Origin: Candidatus Cloacimonadota bacterium
GTDB taxonomy: Bacteria; Cloacimonadota; Cloacimonadia; Cloacimonadales; TCS61
Assembly: GCA_016927675.1 (NCBI GenBank)
Contig: JAFGMF010000176.1
Span: 1-6,639, forward strand
Direction of reading: 5' to 3'
Length of the DNA: 6,639 nt
Below, piece by piece: positions 5,303 to 6,639 of this stretch; positions within the stretch are counted from its first letter, which is position 1, and every line of letters begins with the position of its first letter. The notes below the pieces were generated by a model. It was not told the DNA's origin, did no database searches, and saw only the letters and a list, made by a program, of their open reading frames with translations. Position numbers and translations under genes: made by a program.

Positions 5303-6639
5303 ATGAAATTGGTAAAAATATCACTGTTATTAATAATATTTCTCTTTTTATTCTGTTGCAGTTATCGGATCGCGTTGCTGGAAATCACTCAGGAAGAATC
5401 CGAACAGATATATAACAGCTGGCGGGAAAGTCTTGAAGCAGCTGAAACAGATAGTATTGCGTACATGATAACGAGTGAACAGATCAGAGAAGAATGCTCC
5501 GGATATGCGGCATTTAAAAAAGATCGAATTGCCCTTTATCTTGCTTTTCAGGGTTATAATCTGCTGGATAGCCGTCAAGACAGCCTTAAGGCAGAAAAAT
5601 CTGCAAAAATCCTGAGAAAAAAATTTCCTTGCTCAGAAGAGACATTCAAGCTTGCCAGGGATGAATTTTACGAGAAAATATATCCCATCTGGTCGGATGA
5701 CAGTTTAAAAGTTCCCGTATTGAAAGAACTACTGGATAAATATCCTCAGACACAGTGGCGACGTTCAATATTTCAATATTTGGCATATTCATTAAATCAG
5801 CTTGGCCGAATAAGTGAATTGCAGGTCATGTTAAAAGATTTCAGAGTGGATTTTGCTGATGATTACCTGTCTCACTATCTGACTGCCTGGTATTATGAAA
5901 AAAACGACTTGGATCTGGTTGAGGCTGAAAAATTTGCCGAACAGGCGTTTGAGTTGTCACAGAATTATCAGGTATTGGATCATTATCCCGGGGAAGAATG
6001 GAATCTGGAAAGAAGAGCTGCCGGAGTTAACAGTGGAGCACTTCTGGGGCGGATCATGAACCGGCAGAAAAAGTATCAGGAGACTGAAGAGCTTATCAAC
6101 GGAATTATTACAGATAATCAATTGGGAGTTGAAGATGAAGCAACTCTGGCTTCCTGTTACTTGCAGTTAGCCATCAGCTGTTATGAACAGGGGAAAGAAA
6201 AACAGGCGATTGATTCTGCCATTGAAGCGTTAATAGCCGGAGATTCACGCAACAAGTATACTCCCGAAGCAGATTCTCTTCTTCAGACAATTCTCAGTGA
6301 AACGATCTACACCGGCGATAAGACTATCCAATTTATCAGAGAACGACGAAAATATAACAATGTGGAATTCACTGATATAACGATTGAAGCGGGATTGAAC
6401 GGAATCCATGCCAGCAGGATCGCCTGGGGAGATTATGATAATGACGGATATCAGGATCTGCTTCTTAATGGTTGCCGCCTTTTTCAGAATGTCTCCGGTG
6501 AACATTTCAGAGAAGTTACTGCTCTCGTCCTTCAGGAATCTTTCCAGTCAAGAGGCGGTTTGTGGGCTGATTTTGATAATGACGGAGATCTGGATATTCT
6601 CACGACAGATCCGGAAATGCTTTTACTTCAGGATAGTGG
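5303..6639 (+). CDS. Probable lipoprotein with TPR-like helices and VCBS/FG-GAP repeats (3' truncated by window)
   Basis: The frame is open from ATG 5303 to the window end (445 complete codons) without a stop. A good ribosome site, AAGGGGG at 5288-5294, lies 8 bases upstream. The N terminus has K2/K5, a hydrophobic run (8-17) and the Cys pair C18-C19, which suggests export and lipidation, although Phe before Cys is not a canonical lipobox. Residues about 30-335 are charged and helix-rich, with TPR-like stretches, for example 256-313 where EQGKEKQAIDSAIEAL resembles a TPR helix pair. From about 354 a VCBS/FG-GAP region begins, with calcium-loop motifs DYDNDGYQD (377-385) and DFDNDGDLD (423-431), as in beta-propeller ASPIC/UnbV-type proteins. 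The propeller presumably continues beyond the window. The role is unknown; a surface-exposed binding or scaffold function is inferred. It is divergent from the PsbP-like gene. Confidence 0.82.
   Translation, partial: MKLVKISLLLIIFLFLFCCSYRIALLEITQEESEQIYNSWRESLEAAETDSIAYMITSEQIREECSGYAAFKKDRIALYLAFQGYNLLDSRQDSLKAEKSAKILRKKFPCSEETFKLARDEFYEKIYPIWSDDSLKVPVLKELLDKYPQTQWRRSIFQYLAYSLNQLGRISELQVMLKDFRVDFADDYLSHYLTAWYYEKNDLDLVEAEKFAEQAFELSQNYQVLDHYPGEEWNLERRAAGVNSGALLGRIMNRQKKYQETEELINGIITDNQLGVEDEATLASCYLQLAISCYEQGKEKQAIDSAIEALIAGDSRNKYTPEADSLLQTILSETIYTGDKTIQFIRERRKYNNVEFTDITIEAGLNGIHASRIAWGDYDNDGYQDLLLNGCRLFQNVSGEHFREVTALVLQESFQSRGGLWADFDNDGDLDILTTDPEMLLLQDS
6431..6595 (+). repeat. Two calcium-loop VCBS/FG-GAP repeat units
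   Basis: The coding stretches 6431-6457 and 6569-6595 encode DxDNDGxxD nonapeptides 46 residues apart, and both share the bases GATAATGACGGA. Such Asp-rich loops bind calcium within the blades of integrin-like beta-propellers. They mark the start of the propeller that runs off the right edge. Confidence 0.75.

Overview
The window looks like a piece of chromosome from a Gram-negative bacterium of fairly low GC content. It carries six protein genes: four complete on the plus strand or minus strand with full ends, plus one cut at each window edge (seven CDS in all counting the partial ones). The envelope content (a TPR plus VCBS/FG-GAP candidate lipoprotein, a PsbP-like anchored protein, Shine-Dalgarno sites of the AGGAGG type) would suit the FCB group or a related candidate phylum such as Cloacimonadota. 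That placement is an inference from gene style only, and no rRNA or other marker gene is present.

Region 1 (1-2406, plus strand) is a tightly packed phosphonate-type ABC importer operon in the order phnD-phnC-phnE. phnD enters from the left edge as a C-terminal fragment. Both junctions are 4-base ATGA overlaps, so the three genes are probably translationally coupled. No C-P lyase, phosphonatase or phosphite dehydrogenase gene is visible, so the real substrate (phosphonate, phosphite or another small oxyanion) cannot be fixed. The permease is unusually long, with about 200 residues ahead of the transport core.

Region 2 (2407-3365) has a HAD-superfamily phosphatase/phosphomutase flanked by a 175-base upstream gap and a 118-base downstream gap, with no convincing terminator in either.

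Region 3 (3366-4625) encodes a metal-efflux permease of the SO_0444-like/DUF318 type. It has two membrane halves, a Cys/His loop between them, and a C-terminal heavy-metal-associated (HMA) domain with CxxC. A possible 18-codon upstream ORF overlaps its start.

Region 4 (4622-6639) starts with a minus-strand PsbP/DUF1795-like membrane-anchored protein whose stop codon overlaps the permease stop codon tail-to-tail. Its promoter region (5225-5302) is shared with a divergent plus-strand gene running off the right edge. That gene encodes a probable lipoprotein with an alpha-helical TPR-like part followed by calcium-loop VCBS repeats. The intergenic region contains a small palindrome whose arms coincide with candidate -35 boxes on both strands.

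No RNA gene, mobile element, CRISPR array or att site was seen. Most of the content belongs to known families. The points most worth a second look are the extended permease, the divergent envelope-protein pair, and the upstream ORF at the metal permease.
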